From Ruegeria faecimaris (lineage in GTDB: Bacteria; Pseudomonadota; Alphaproteobacteria; Rhodobacterales; Rhodobacteraceae), in NCBI RefSeq assembly GCF_900182615.1, contig NZ_FXTE01000002.1, positions 186,001 to 250,000 of the forward strand: a DNA stretch of 64,000 nucleotides, written 5' to 3'. The position numbers and the translations under genes are program-made. Position 1 is the first letter of the stretch; every line of letters starts with the position of its first letter. Shown piece by piece: positions 1 to 9,895 of this stretch. The notes under the pieces were generated by a model. That model worked only from the letters and a program-made list of their open reading frames with translations. It made no database searches and was not told the origin of the DNA.

Positions 1-229
1 CGACCATCTGGTCTTTGGTGACGGTCGGGGTCAGCATCAGCGCCTCGGCAGAGCGGTTCACGCGGGCGCAATGGGCCTCCAGATCCGGGGTCAGCCCGTT
101 GAAGAACCGCGCGCCGTCAAAGACGGATGATCCCAGCCACGCGCCATGATCCGCAGCGCGCATGATCGGTGCATCCCCATCATGCCATTGCCCGTTGAAA
201 TAGGTGCGGATGTTCTTGCCGACTGCCAT
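1..229 (-). CDS. Branched-chain amino acid aminotransferase-like (class IV), 5' part only
   Basis: Only the first 76 codons lie in the window; the gene runs off the left edge. The protein begins MAVGKNIRTYFNGQWHDGD and continues with a segment reading MRAADHGAWLGSSVFDGARFFNG. That is the usual start of fold-type IV PLP aminotransferases of the IlvE/DAT group, where the GSSVFDG stretch lies near the cofactor. These enzymes interconvert branched-chain amino acids, or D-amino acids, with their 2-oxo acids. The ATG at 229 follows a strong GGGAGGG Shine-Dalgarno sequence. The PLP lysine lies outside the window, so substrate class cannot be judged. It could be a D-amino-acid transaminase-like paralogue rather than IlvE. 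Confidence 0.8.
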   Translation of the reverse strand, partial: MAVGKNIRTYFNGQWHDGDAPIMRAADHGAWLGSSVFDGARFFNGLTPDLEAHCARVNRSAEALMLTPTVTKDQMV

Positions 230-289
230 GACGCCCTCCCAAGCTTTGAGGCAAACCTAGGAAGGCGTTAAGGCAACGTCCAGAGCCAA

Positions 290-1318
290 TCAGCCCCGTT
301 TCGCACCAACCATGCCGACGATGTCATAGGTCTGCTGCAGGATCGGGGCTGCAATCGCCCGCGCCTTTTCTGCGCCATTGGCCAGAATGCGATCAATCTC
401 GGCCTCTTCACCCATCAGGCGGGCCATTTCGGTCGAGATCGGAGACAGTTTGGCAACCGCCAGATCGGCCAGCATCGGTTTGAACTCGCCAAATTGCTTG
501 CCGCCAACGTCGGCCAGAACCTGATCCGCCGTCTGATCGCTGAGGGCGGCGTAGATATTCACCAGATTGCGGGCCTCGGGGCGGTTGTCCAAGCCATCGA
601 CTTCCGAAGGCAGAGCGTCCGGGTCGGTCTTGGCCTTTCGGATTTTCTTGGCGATCGTGTCGGCATCATCGGTCATGTTGATCCGGGTCATGTCAGAGGG
701 GTCGGATTTGGACATCTTTTTTGACCCATCGCGCAAGCTCATGACCCGAGTTGCCGCACCTTTGATGACAGGTTCGGTCAACGGAAAAAAATCGACGCCA
801 TAGTCATGATTGAACTTAGTTGCGATATCTCGGGTTAGTTCCAGGTGTTGCTTTTGATCATCTCCGACGGGTACATGTGTCGCGTGATATACAAGGATAT
901 CTGCGGCCATAAGCGCCGGATAGGCGAATAGGCCCAACGATGCATTCTGTGCGTTCTTGCCAGCCTTATCTTTGAACTGTGTCATGCGCTGCATCCAGCC
1001 AAGCCGGGCAACGCAGTTAAAAATCCATGCTAGTTGCGCGTGCTCAGGAACCTGGCTCTGGTTAAACAGGATCGATTTTTCGGGATCTAATCCTGATGCG
1101 ATATACCCCGCGCACAGCTCACGCGTTGCGTGCTGCAACTCTTTGGGGTCCTGCCAAACGGTGATCGCGTGCAAATCAACCATACAGTAGATTGTCTGAT
1201 AGTCGGACCCTTGCATCCGAACCCAGTTCCGCAATGCGCCCAAATAGTTGCCAAGGTGCAGGTTACCGGATGGCTGTGCACCGGAAAACACGCGCGGCGT
1301 GAACTTGGAATCGGTCAT
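290..1318 (-). CDS. trpS: Tryptophanyl-tRNA synthetase
   Basis: Class I aminoacyl-tRNA synthetase charging tRNA-Trp in the cytoplasm. The 342 residues match the family length. The HIGH-type motif is PSGNLHLGN at residues 16-24 and the KMSKS loop is at 201-205, followed by DPSD. The ATG at 1318 has a GGGAG element upstream. It sits between the aminotransferase fragment and a divergent rhomboid-like gene, with murJ-glnD just beyond on the same strand. Nothing about the protein looks unusual. Identification is secure from both signature motifs and length. Confidence 0.97.
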   Translation of the reverse strand: MTDSKFTPRVFSGAQPSGNLHLGNYLGALRNWVRMQGSDYQTIYCMVDLHAITVWQDPKELQHATRELCAGYIASGLDPEKSILFNQSQVPEHAQLAWIFNCVARLGWMQRMTQFKDKAGKNAQNASLGLFAYPALMAADILVYHATHVPVGDDQKQHLELTRDIATKFNHDYGVDFFPLTEPVIKGAATRVMSLRDGSKKMSKSDPSDMTRINMTDDADTIAKKIRKAKTDPDALPSEVDGLDNRPEARNLVNIYAALSDQTADQVLADVGGKQFGEFKPMLADLAVAKLSPISTEMARLMGEEAEIDRILANGAEKARAIAAPILQQTYDIVGMVGAKRG

Positions 1319-1404
1319 CGAAGGGAACTCCCGTCTGGAAAAATCAGCCCCCGTCGCTTACCCATGAGGCAAAGGGACGTCAACAGCCGCGAAAGGCCCG
1401 CCCA

Positions 1405-2091
1405 ATGAGCAGTGAGCATTATACACCCGCCGTGAACCCTCTGCCGCCCGTGGTGGTGGCTTTGTGTGTGTTCATCATGGGGGTTGAACTGGCATTTACT
1501 CTAGGTACGCGCGGGATCATTGGGGGCCCAACTGCTGTAGGCTGGCGCCTGGACGCTTTGCAGCACTATTCGTTTTCGCCGGATATCTTCGACTGGATGG
1601 TGGAAAACGGGCGCTGGCCGTTCGAGCATCTGATCCGCTTTGTCACCTATCCGTTTGTATCCGGTACGTTCACACAGGCCATCTTTGTCTGCGTCTTTGT
1701 GCTGGCCATGGGTAAAATGGTGGCCGAGGTTTTTGGCAGCGTTCAGATGCTGGTGATCTTTGTGCTGTCGGGAGTGGGTGGTGCGCTGGCTTATGCACTG
1801 TTGCTGGATCCGCGCTTTCCGCTGGTGGGTGGGTTCCCTCCGGTCTATGGGCTGATCGGAGCGTTTACGTGGATATTATGGCGCAAGCTGTCCCTGGTGG
1901 GCGCAAACCAATCCCGCGCCTTCAGCCTGATCGCCGTTTTGATGGGCATTCAGTTGTTGTTCGGCCTGCTGTTTGGCGGAACGCTGGACTGGGTGGCTGA
2001 TCTGGGCGGTTTTGCCACTGGTTTTGCCCTGTCGTTCCTGGTTGCTCCGGGGGGGTGGGCGCGGATTGTCGGGCGCATCCGACGCGACTGA
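1405..2091 (+). CDS. Rhomboid-family membrane protein, catalytic residues apparently lost
   Basis: A 228-residue protein with about six hydrophobic segments (near 14-34, 76-100, 113-134, 142-160, 172-191 and 196-213), the layout of bacterial rhomboid intramembrane serine proteases. In active rhomboids the TM4 motif is GASG followed by a small residue and a glycine, and TM6 carries a histidine before GG. Here the TM4 stretch reads GGFPPVYGL (142-150), so phenylalanine 144 or proline 145 replaces the nucleophile. The TM6 stretch reads ADLGGF (198-203), with aspartate at the histidine position. I infer a pseudoprotease that may bind membrane proteins without cutting them. It converges on murJ; the two stop codons abut (2091/2092). 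Start ATG 1405 follows AAAGG. Confidence 0.75.
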   Translation: MSSEHYTPAVNPLPPVVVALCVFIMGVELAFTLGTRGIIGGPTAVGWRLDALQHYSFSPDIFDWMVENGRWPFEHLIRFVTYPFVSGTFTQAIFVCVFVLAMGKMVAEVFGSVQMLVIFVLSGVGGALAYALLLDPRFPLVGGFPPVYGLIGAFTWILWRKLSLVGANQSRAFSLIAVLMGIQLLFGLLFGGTLDWVADLGGFATGFALSFLVAPGGWARIVGRIRRD

Positions 2092-3633
2092 TCAGGATCG
2101 ACGCAGAGCCTTTCTGAACTCGGAAAGTTTGAATGCACCAATCAGGTGGCCGAGCAGGAAATACGTGACTGCAGCAACGATGATCAAACCGAGCAGTGCC
2201 AGGTAACGCCAGCCTTCCAGGGCAAAGGCCCAGCCAAACAGCTCAATAGCGGCATACAGGACAGCTCCCATCCCCAGGGACGCCGCAATGATCCGCCATG
2301 CCCTGTTCTTGAACCGGTCGTCAAACTGCGCTTCTTCCCCCATTTTTCGCGCGCCCAAGGCCAGCAGTCCAACCATGGCCCATCCGGCCACCGAGGCGGC
2401 AATCGCAGGTGCGAACCATCCCACCAACGGATACAGCCCGAAAGCCAGTGCAGCGTTCACGACCATCGCAAACACTGCATAGTGAAAGGGCGAGCGTGTA
2501 TCTTCACGCGCGAAATACAAAGGCTGCAACAATTTCTGCAGCATGAACGCGGGCAGGCCGATGCCATAGATCGCCACGGCAAGTGCGGTGGCGGCGGTGT
2601 CTTCGGGGGTGAACTGTCCGCGCTCGAACAGAACCGAGACCAGCTGGGTGGGGATGAGCACAAAGGCAACGGTCGACGGGATGGTCAACAGCAACGTAAA
2701 CTCACCTGCGCGAGAAAACGCATCGCGGGCGCCCGATTTGTCCCCAGCGCGCAGGCGGCGAGATAGATCGGGTAACAGGACGATGCCGACGGCGATGCCC
2801 ACGACGCCCAATGGCAACTGGTACAAGCGATCCGCTGCAAACAACCAGCTGACGGCCTTTTCGGTTTTCGACGCAACCAGCTGGCCCACCACCAGATTGA
2901 CCTGTGTAACCCCCATGGCCAAGGCGGCCGGAACCGCAATGCGGACCATGTTGCGCATTTCAGGGCTGAGTTTCGGCAGGCCCGGGCGGATACGGATGCC
3001 CGCACGTTCGGTTGCAACCCAGACCAGCGCTAGCTGCGCAACACCAGCGATGGGGATGACGGCGATCAGCCAACGGATGACCTCTCCGCCTGATATAGCG
3101 CCGGCGATCAGTGCTATGCAGGCAAAGATGTTCAGTAAAATCGGCGCGGCGGCGGCAGCCGCGAAACGGCCGGTTGCGTTCAGCACGCCCGAGAACAGCG
3201 CCGCTAGCGACATGAAAAAGATGTAGGGAAAGACCACATATCCATAATCAACGGCAAGGTCGAAGCGGTCGTCACCGTAAAAGCCCTCGGCCGTCAGCCA
3301 GACCAGACCAGGCATGAAAACCATCGCCAGCCCGACCAGCGCCAGCACCGACACGGCCAGCAGGTTGAACGCGTCCTGTGCAAAGCCTTGCGCGTTTTCC
3401 CCGCCTTCGAGCCGTTTGGAAAACATCGGCACAAAGGCTGCGTTAAACGCACCTTCGGCAAAGAAGCGGCGGAACATGTTGGGCAGGCGAAAGGCGGCGA
3501 CGAATGCATCCATTACTGGCCCGGGCCCGATGTAGGCGGTCAGCAGGATTTCCCGCAGAAAGCCCAGAATACGGCTGGCCAGGGTCCAGAACCCAACAGT
3601 GAACAGGCCTGAAAACAGCCGGATCTGCTTCAT
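2092..3633 (-). CDS. murJ: Lipid II flippase MurJ (MviN family)
   Basis: Integral membrane protein of 513 residues with about 14 hydrophobic segments, the size and topology of MurJ. It moves undecaprenyl-linked peptidoglycan precursor lipid II across the inner membrane. The N-terminal stretch GFLREILLTAYIGPG, followed by AFRLPNMFRRFFAEGAFN, is the characteristic conserved block, with arginines of the central cavity. Its ATG overlaps the glnD stop by four bases (3630-3633), so the two are translationally coupled. The glnD-murJ pairing is common in this order of bacteria (family knowledge). The gene's stop abuts that of the convergent rhomboid gene. Confidence 0.96.
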   Translation of the reverse strand: MKQIRLFSGLFTVGFWTLASRILGFLREILLTAYIGPGPVMDAFVAAFRLPNMFRRFFAEGAFNAAFVPMFSKRLEGGENAQGFAQDAFNLLAVSVLALVGLAMVFMPGLVWLTAEGFYGDDRFDLAVDYGYVVFPYIFFMSLAALFSGVLNATGRFAAAAAAPILLNIFACIALIAGAISGGEVIRWLIAVIPIAGVAQLALVWVATERAGIRIRPGLPKLSPEMRNMVRIAVPAALAMGVTQVNLVVGQLVASKTEKAVSWLFAADRLYQLPLGVVGIAVGIVLLPDLSRRLRAGDKSGARDAFSRAGEFTLLLTIPSTVAFVLIPTQLVSVLFERGQFTPEDTAATALAVAIYGIGLPAFMLQKLLQPLYFAREDTRSPFHYAVFAMVVNAALAFGLYPLVGWFAPAIAASVAGWAMVGLLALGARKMGEEAQFDDRFKNRAWRIIAASLGMGAVLYAAIELFGWAFALEGWRYLALLGLIIVAAVTYFLLGHLIGAFKLSEFRKALRRS

Positions 3634-6449
3634 GAGACCGCGCGCTCGGCGCCTTCGGAGATGGCCTTGCGCAGCTTGGCCTCAAGCCCGCGCTGCTTGC
3701 TTTCCGAGTGATATTTCAACCCAAACATATCCTTGACGTAAAAGGTGTCCACCACCTGTTCGCCATAGGTCGCGATCACCGCATTGGCGATATAGACATT
3801 GGCTGCAGCAAGCGTTCGTGTCAGATCATAAAGCAGACCGGGCCTGTCCCGGGTATCGACCTCGATGATTGTGTAGATCTCGGACCCGTCATTGTCGAAG
3901 ATGATATGGGTCGGCACGTTAAAGGCCCGTTCGCGTTTCTTGATCTTGTCGCGCGATTTAAGGGCATCCCGCGCCACGACCTCGCCTTTCATGGTCTTGT
4001 GGATCATCTGTGTCAGGCGCGGCAAACGGCTGGCCTCGAACGGGTGTCCATCGGCGTCCTGAATCCAGAACGCATCGGTCACATAGCCGTCTTTGGTGGT
4101 ATAACTGCGGGCATCAACCACATTGGCCCCGACCAGCGCCAAAGCGCCTGCGATACGGGCAAAAATGCCGGGGTGATCACCCATGGCAAAGCAGGCCCGC
4201 GTCGCGTCGCGGTCTTCATCCGGGTGCAGACGGATTTCCATCGCGCCAGCATCACCGCTGCGGTCCAGCTCTTTCAGCATCTCGGCAAATTCTACATGGG
4301 TCGAAAGGTTCAGGCCCTGCCAATAGGGGTCATAGTGCCGACCCGTCTCGGTTTTGAGGGCGGCTTTGGTCCATTCCGCCAGCTCGGCCCGCAACGCCTT
4401 TTTGGCACCGGCACCGCGATTGGCACGGTTGAGGTCTTCCATCCCGGTCTCAAGCGCGCGCTTGGTTTCTGCATGCAGCGCGCGTAGCAGGGTGGCTTTC
4501 CAGTTGTTCCAGGTGTTGGGTCCAACGCCGCGAATGTCGCAGACGGTCAACACGGTCAGTAGGTCCAACCTTTTGACTGTCTTCACGGCCTTGGCAAAGT
4601 CGCGCACCGTGCGCGGGTCGGAAATATCGCGTTTCTGCGCCATGTCCGACATCAACAAGTGATACCGCACCAGCCATTCCACGGTTTCTGAATCCGATTT
4701 GTTCAGACCCAGCCGAGGTGCAATCTTTCGGGCCATCTGTGCGCCCAAAATCGAATGATCCTCGGGTCGCCCCTTAGCAATGTCATGGATCAGCAGAGCA
4801 ACATACAGAACCTTGCGATTGACCCCTCCTTCCAGGATTGAAGACGCAAGCGGCAGGGATTCCCCCAACTCTCCGCGTTCAATCTGGGCCAGATTGACGA
4901 TGCACTGAATGGTGTGCTCATCCACCGTATAGCTGTGGTACATGTTGAACTGCATCATCGCCACGATGTGTTCGAACTCGGGCAGAAAGGCCGACAGCAC
5001 CCCCAGTTCGTTCATGCGGCGCAGGGCGCGTTCCGGGTTGCCGTGTTTCAGCATCAGGTCGAGAAAGATGCGCCGCGCCTCTTTGTCTTCGCGCATGTCG
5101 TCATCAATCAGGTTCAGGTTGGCGCTGACCAGCCGCATCGCGTCCGGGTGGATCAGCATGCCGGTGCGCAGACCTTCCTCGAACAGGCGCAGAAGGTTCA
5201 GCTTGTCCGCCAGAAACTTGTTCGGGTCGGCTACATCCAGACGTCCATGGACGACTTTATATCCGGCTTTGATCCTGGGGCGGCGGCGGAAAATACGCTC
5301 TAGCAGAGGCGCGCCTTTCATATGCGTCGCCTCGAGTTTGGTCAGGAAGATGCGCGTCAGCTCGCCAACCTTCGTGGCCTCGCGGAAATAGCGCTGCATA
5401 AACACTTCGACCGCCCGACGACCGGCCCGGTCTTCGTATCCCATACGGGAAGCAACCTCGACCTGCATGTCAAAGGACAGTTGTTCGGTTGCGCGCCCGG
5501 TCACCAGATGCAAATGCGAGCGAACGGCCCACAGGAAATCTTCGGCTTCCACAAAAGTGCTGAATTCCTCGGGGGTGAACAGACCCAGCGGTACCAACTC
5601 GGCCACGTCCTGAACGCCGTAGATATATTTGGCAATCCAGTAGAGCGATTGCAGGTCGCGCAATCCGCCTTTGCCCTCTTTTACGTTGGGCTCGACCATA
5701 TACCGCTCGCCCTGTTTCAGATGGCGCGCGTCGCGTTCCTGCAGCTTGGCCTCGATGAACTGGCGCTCAGTGCCTTTGAACAGATCGTCTTTCAGGCGCG
5801 TTTCCAACTCATTTGCCAGATCGGCGTCGCCAGCCAAATAGCGCTGTTCCAACATCGCGGTGCGAATGGTGAAATCCTCGGATCCCAGGCGCAGGCAATC
5901 CTTGATGGTGCGCGAAGAATGTCCGACCTTCAGCCGCAGATCCCACAGGATATACAACATGGATTCGATCACACTCTCTGCCCAGGCAGTGATTTTGTAG
6001 GGGGTCAGAAACAGCAGATCGACATCCGAGGACGGGGCCATTTCCCCACGCCCATAGCCGCCCACTGCCAGCACGGCCATTTTTTCACCCTGTGTCGGCG
6101 TGGCCAGGGGGTGAAGCTCGCGACTGGCCACTTGCATCGCGGTGCAGACCAGCCCGTCGGTCAGGTAGGTATAGGAATGGGTCAGCCTCCGCGCGTCAAA
6201 TGGATCGCGGACAAAGGCATCGGCGATTGACTGACGACCGGATTTCTGGACGTTGCGCAAAATCCGCACGGTTTCGCCGCGCCTTTCGGCGTTATCAGAT
6301 GTCTTGTCGAAGGCCTCTGACAGCTGTGCCATAACGGCTGCGCTGTCAAAGATTTCTTCGGGCTGGCAAATCAGGTCACCCCTTGGGATGAGTGTCAGAG
6401 CCAGCCGATCAGAATCCGGCGCCAGAGAAGCTTTGTGGGGCAGGGTCAA
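3630..6449 (-). CDS. glnD: [Protein-PII] uridylyltransferase / uridylyl-removing enzyme
   Basis: Bifunctional nitrogen sensor that uridylylates PII proteins (GlnB/GlnK) when glutamine is low and removes UMP when it is high. The 939 residues carry the nucleotidyltransferase motif GGYGRGEMAPSSDVDLL (about 130-146, metal-binding D142 and D144). An HD hydrolase site reads LIHDIAKGR near residue 555, and two C-terminal ACT domains begin with GDHPGIFARIAGAL and DTRDRPGLLYDL. The start is TTG at 6449, preceded by AGGTGG. It overlaps the end of the upstream lipoprotein gene by 41 bases, and the next in-frame ATG is only at 6332. The conserved-looking segment LICQPEEIFDS lies before that ATG, which favours the TTG. 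It is coupled to murJ downstream. Confidence 0.95.
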   Translation of the reverse strand: MTLPHKASLAPDSDRLALTLIPRGDLICQPEEIFDSAAVMAQLSEAFDKTSDNAERRGETVRILRNVQKSGRQSIADAFVRDPFDARRLTHSYTYLTDGLVCTAMQVASRELHPLATPTQGEKMAVLAVGGYGRGEMAPSSDVDLLFLTPYKITAWAESVIESMLYILWDLRLKVGHSSRTIKDCLRLGSEDFTIRTAMLEQRYLAGDADLANELETRLKDDLFKGTERQFIEAKLQERDARHLKQGERYMVEPNVKEGKGGLRDLQSLYWIAKYIYGVQDVAELVPLGLFTPEEFSTFVEAEDFLWAVRSHLHLVTGRATEQLSFDMQVEVASRMGYEDRAGRRAVEVFMQRYFREATKVGELTRIFLTKLEATHMKGAPLLERIFRRRPRIKAGYKVVHGRLDVADPNKFLADKLNLLRLFEEGLRTGMLIHPDAMRLVSANLNLIDDDMREDKEARRIFLDLMLKHGNPERALRRMNELGVLSAFLPEFEHIVAMMQFNMYHSYTVDEHTIQCIVNLAQIERGELGESLPLASSILEGGVNRKVLYVALLIHDIAKGRPEDHSILGAQMARKIAPRLGLNKSDSETVEWLVRYHLLMSDMAQKRDISDPRTVRDFAKAVKTVKRLDLLTVLTVCDIRGVGPNTWNNWKATLLRALHAETKRALETGMEDLNRANRGAGAKKALRAELAEWTKAALKTETGRHYDPYWQGLNLSTHVEFAEMLKELDRSGDAGAMEIRLHPDEDRDATRACFAMGDHPGIFARIAGALALVGANVVDARSYTTKDGYVTDAFWIQDADGHPFEASRLPRLTQMIHKTMKGEVVARDALKSRDKIKKRERAFNVPTHIIFDNDGSEIYTIIEVDTRDRPGLLYDLTRTLAAANVYIANAVIATYGEQVVDTFYVKDMFGLKYHSESKQRGLEAKLRKAISEGAERAVS

Positions 6450-7581
6450 TCACAACCACCTGTTTGTTCTGGATCGTGGCAATGGCCAGACCACGTTCAT
6501 TCGTACCGTTGGGTCGCAGACGGAAGATACCGCCAACGCCCTGAAAACCGGCGTTCTGAGTTAGGGCAGATGCGGTCAGAGCGTCGGACTTGCCCTGGCT
6601 GACCAAGGCAGCAATCGCGGCTATGCCATCATAGGCTAGGCCACTGATCGGATGTGGTGCCTCGCCATATGTGTTGTTGTACCGCTGACGATAAGCCTGT
6701 GCCTTGGATGGGTCCGGCAATGCGAACCAGCCACCCTGAACGCCTGGCAGTTCCAGTGTCTGGGCCGGGATGTCCCAGCGGGTCAGACCCATATATTGCG
6801 TGGTTGCCGGGGAGACGCCCGCTTCTGGTAGAAGCTGGGAATACAGCGGCAACGCCCCTGCAGTGGTCGAAGTCAGAAAGATCGAATCCGCCCCCGAGGA
6901 CGCTACAGTAGCCTTGATTGTCGGCACCGAGTTGATGACCCCCTGCTGAGAGCGGTCATAGCCGACCGTGCCTGCATTACCCACTCGGCTGTTGCTCAGC
7001 GCGGTTGCGATAGCCGATTGTCCAAGCCGCCCTGCGGCATCGTTGCTATGCACGATGACCGTTCCGGTCTTGCCGCGCGAACCGGCATAGTTGACCAACC
7101 GGTTGGCGGTGTTTTCAAAAGTAGGGCCGAGCACGAAGACATTACCGCCTGCGATGCTGGTATTGTTCGAAAACGACAGCAGGTTGACCTTGTTGTTCAA
7201 TACCGCAAGACCAGCTGAGTTTGCCGCCTGGGCGTAGACCGGACCAATGATTATCTTTGCGCCGTCTGCCACGGCTTGCTGCGCGACTGTTGCGGCGGTA
7301 CCCGAATTGCCCCTGGTGTCGTAGACCCGCAAATCAATCTGTACATTCTGCAGATCGGACATCGCCAGGCGGGCTGCGTTTTCAAGGCTGCGCGCCAGTT
7401 CAGCGTCCCCGGAATTTCCAGATCCAGCCGGAACCAGCAAAGCAACCGGTACAGGTTTTGAAGTGTTGATCGACGGGCCTCCGCCGATACTGCTGACGTC
7501 ACACGCCGTCAGAATGGTCGCGGTGGCCAAGACGGCGGCTGCACGCGCCAACTTGCGAACGGGCTTGCAAACGGTAAACAT
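6409..7581 (-). CDS. Penicillin-binding protein activator-like lipoprotein (LpoA C-domain / periplasmic binding fold)
   Basis: A 390-residue lipoprotein: the signal peptide ends in the lipobox LTAC with cysteine 27 as the lipidated residue. The rest reads as a type 1 periplasmic-binding fold. It starts PVPVALLVPAGSGNSGDAELARS, with later blocks KIIIGPVYAQAAN and AVLNNKVNLLSFSNNT, as in the C-terminal domain of LpoA, an outer-membrane activator of the bifunctional PBP1A. It is divergent from rsmI, and the lpoA-rsmI-yraN neighbourhood is widely conserved in proteobacteria, which supports the assignment. The long N-terminal TPR domain of gamma-proteobacterial LpoA is absent. Ligand and partner are not shown by sequence. 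Confidence 0.85.
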   Translation of the reverse strand: MFTVCKPVRKLARAAAVLATATILTACDVSSIGGGPSINTSKPVPVALLVPAGSGNSGDAELARSLENAARLAMSDLQNVQIDLRVYDTRGNSGTAATVAQQAVADGAKIIIGPVYAQAANSAGLAVLNNKVNLLSFSNNTSIAGGNVFVLGPTFENTANRLVNYAGSRGKTGTVIVHSNDAAGRLGQSAIATALSNSRVGNAGTVGYDRSQQGVINSVPTIKATVASSGADSIFLTSTTAGALPLYSQLLPEAGVSPATTQYMGLTRWDIPAQTLELPGVQGGWFALPDPSKAQAYRQRYNNTYGEAPHPISGLAYDGIAAIAALVSQGKSDALTASALTQNAGFQGVGGIFRLRPNGTNERGLAIATIQNKQVVVIDPAPQSFSGAGF

Positions 7582-7668
7582 CTAAATGAAAACTCCCTGA
7601 TCCGGCGGCTTGGGATGCTGCCATTATTTGCGCCGCGATAATAGACGTCACGCTGTGAGGGTCCAGCT

Positions 7669-8526
7669 TTGAATTTTCAAAAAGTCAAATTGGGCACGGG
7701 CCTGTATTTTGTTGCCACTCCGATCGGGGCGGCACGCGACATTACGCTCAGGGCGCTAGACGTGTTGGCGTCGGCGGACATGATTGCCGCCGAAGACACG
7801 CGCAGCCTGCGTCGGTTGATGGAGATTCACGGCGTTCCTCTCGAGGGGCGCCGCATCCTTGCCTATCACGATCACAGCGGTGCAGGCGCCCGCGGCAAAA
7901 TCCTGGACGCGCTGAAAGAGGGGAAATCAGTGGCTTATGCGTCCGAGGCCGGGATGCCGTTGATCGCGGACCCGGGCTATGACCTGGGGCGGCAGGCGGC
8001 CGAGGCGGGGCAAATGGTGACCTGCGCGCCGGGCCCCTCCGCCGCGCTGATGGCGCTGACGCTGGCTGGTTTGCCGACGGATGCCTTCTTCTTTGCCGGG
8101 TTTTTGCCCAATGCCTCAGGCGCGCGCCGGACGCGGATCGAGACGCTGCGAGATGTGCCTGGGACGTTGGTATTTTATGAATCTCCGAAACGTGTGGCGT
8201 CCTGTCTGTCGGATCTGGCCGAGGTTCTAGGGGAAAACAGGCAGGCCGCGATGTGCCGCGAATTAACCAAGAAATTCGAAGAAGTTCGGCGCGGGTCGCT
8301 GGCAGAGCTGGCAGAAGAATTGGCGAGTCAGACGGTCAAAGGCGAAATTGTTCTGCTGGTAGACCGTGGCGCTTCGGAAACTGTTAACGATTCAGACATA
8401 GAAGAGGCTTTGATACGCGCCCTGGAAACTCATTCAGTACGCGATGCGGCGGATTTGGTGTCGCAGATGTATAAACTGCCGCGTCGACCGATCTATCAGA
8501 AGGCGCTGAAACTCGGGAAAGGGTAA
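7669..8526 (+). CDS. rsmI: 16S rRNA (cytidine-1402 2'-O)-methyltransferase
   Basis: SAM-dependent methyltransferase of the tetrapyrrole-methylase fold that modifies C1402 of 16S rRNA at the 2'-O position. The 285 residues contain the family blocks LYFVATPIGAARDITLRAL, IAAEDTRSLRRLM, ASEAGMPLIADPGYDL and FFFAGFLPN. The best start is a TTG at 7669 with GTGAGG eight bases upstream; no in-frame ATG or GTG with a better site precedes it. yraN follows after one base, so the two are co-transcribed. The promoter region is shared with the divergent LpoA-like gene. Confidence 0.95.
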   Translation: MNFQKVKLGTGLYFVATPIGAARDITLRALDVLASADMIAAEDTRSLRRLMEIHGVPLEGRRILAYHDHSGAGARGKILDALKEGKSVAYASEAGMPLIADPGYDLGRQAAEAGQMVTCAPGPSAALMALTLAGLPTDAFFFAGFLPNASGARRTRIETLRDVPGTLVFYESPKRVASCLSDLAEVLGENRQAAMCRELTKKFEEVRRGSLAELAEELASQTVKGEIVLLVDRGASETVNDSDIEEALIRALETHSVRDAADLVSQMYKLPRRPIYQKALKLGKG

Positions 8527-8527
8527 G

Positions 8528-8902
8528 ATGACCTCACGCAGCACTGTCCGAAGTTCGGTTTCTTATCATGCGGGTCAGGCGGCGGAACAGCAGGTTGCGG
8601 CAGATTACGAGCGGCGGGGATATTCCATAGCACATCGCCGTTGGCGCGGGGCAGGGGGCGAGATTGATCTGATCGTCCGCAACGGCGACGGATTGGTTTT
8701 CGTCGAGGTCAAGAAAAGCACAAGCTTTGAGATGGCTGCTGCCCGGATCAAACGGCGCCAGATGGACCGTATCTGTGCCTCGGCTGCCCAATTTCTGGAA
8801 GGGGAACCCAACGGCCAGCTGACAAATGTTCGGTTTGATGCGGCTTTGGTGGATGCGTTCGGCGCGGTGCAAATCATCGAAAACGCCTTTGATCAGGTCT
8901 GA
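8528..8902 (+). CDS. YraN family protein (UPF0102, nuclease-like fold)
   Basis: Small protein of 124 residues with the signature of the YraN family. GGEIDLIV at about 46-53 is followed by VFVEVKKS at about 59-66, the D...E-x-K arrangement of restriction-endonuclease-like folds. Function is not established in the family. It begins one base after the rsmI stop, the standard pairing in proteobacteria. Start ATG 8528 is fixed by this junction. Confidence 0.88.
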   Translation: MTSRSTVRSSVSYHAGQAAEQQVAADYERRGYSIAHRRWRGAGGEIDLIVRNGDGLVFVEVKKSTSFEMAAARIKRRQMDRICASAAQFLEGEPNGQLTNVRFDAALVDAFGAVQIIENAFDQV

Positions 8903-8962
8903 CCCCATTGAACCCCCGGCCTGGCTGGGCCATGTATCTGGCGTGAAACTGAGGGACACGCC

Positions 8963-9895
8963 ATGAAAATTGCCTTTCAGATGGACCCGATCGGGGCCGT
9001 GGATATCAATGCCGACAGCTCATTCCGTCTGGCCGAAGAGGCACAGGCGCGCAGGCATACGCTGTTCTTCTACAGCCCTGACAAACTGGCTTATCAGGAG
9101 GGCCGGATCACGGCCCGCGGCCACGATATGACGGTGCAGCGCGTGGCTGGAAACCCGGCAGAATTGGGGCCCGAGCGCGAGGTTGATCTGGCCGAGTTCG
9201 ACGTGGTCTGGCTGCGTCAGGATCCCCCGTTTGACATGCACTATATCACTTCCACCCACCTGCTGGACCGGCTTAAGGGACAGGCGCTGGTGGTAAATGA
9301 TCCGTTCTGGGTTCGGAACTATCCCGAAAAACTCCTGGTGCTGGATTTCCCCGATCTGACGCCACCGACAACCATCGCCCGCGATCTGCAGACGATTAAG
9401 GCGTTCAAAGAAAAGCACGGCGATATTATCCTGAAACCGCTTTATGGAAATGGCGGTGCGGGGGTGTTCCGGTTGGATGGCAACGACCGGAACCTGACAT
9501 CTTTGCACGAATTGTTCACCGGGTTTTCGCGCGAACCTCTGATCGTTCAGAAATTCCTGCCCGATGTCAGCAATGGCGACAAACGGGTCATTCTGGTGGA
9601 CGGTCAGGCTGTGGGTGCAATCAACCGTGTTCCCGCCAAAGGTGAAACACGATCCAACATGCATGTGGGGGGACGGCCCGAAAAGGTTGGTCTGACGGAT
9701 CGCGATCTTGAGATTTGCGCAGCCATTGGACCTTTGTTGAAGGAAAAAGGGCAGGTTTTTGTTGGTATCGATGTAATCGGCGATTACCTGACCGAGATTA
9801 ACGTGACTTCGCCAACCGGAATTCAGGAATTGGAACGGTTTGATGGCGTGAACATCGCAGAAAAGATTTGGCAGGCCATCGAAGCCAGGCTTTAA
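8963..9895 (+). CDS. gshB: Glutathione synthetase
   Basis: ATP-grasp ligase joining gamma-glutamylcysteine and glycine to form glutathione in the cytosol. The 310 residues include the prokaryotic GshB opening [20 protein letters not shown], the glycine-rich ATP loop [14 protein letters not shown] and the C-terminal metal and substrate block [21 protein letters not shown]. Start ATG 8963 is preceded by GAGGGACACGCC. Its stop overlaps that of the convergent comM gene by four bases (9892-9895). A GST-like gene and a gamma-glutamylcyclotransferase-like gene elsewhere in the window belong to the same thiol metabolism. Confidence 0.96.
   Translation: MKIAFQMDPIGAVDINADSSFRLAEEAQARRHTLFFYSPDKLAYQEGRITARGHDMTVQRVAGNPAELGPEREVDLAEFDVVWLRQDPPFDMHYITSTHLLDRLKGQALVVNDPFWVRNYPEKLLVLDFPDLTPPTTIARDLQTIKAFKEKHGDIILKPLYGNGGAGVFRLDGNDRNLTSLHELFTGFSREPLIVQKFLPDVSNGDKRVILVDGQAVGAINRVPAKGETRSNMHVGGRPEKVGLTDRDLEICAAIGPLLKEKGQVFVGIDVIGDYLTEINVTSPTGIQELERFDGVNIAEKIWQAIEARL

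Noticed and set aside
5322..6230. Plus-strand frame inside glnD
   Set aside because: Lies opposite conserved GlnD nucleotidyltransferase sequence and shows no recognisable protein features.
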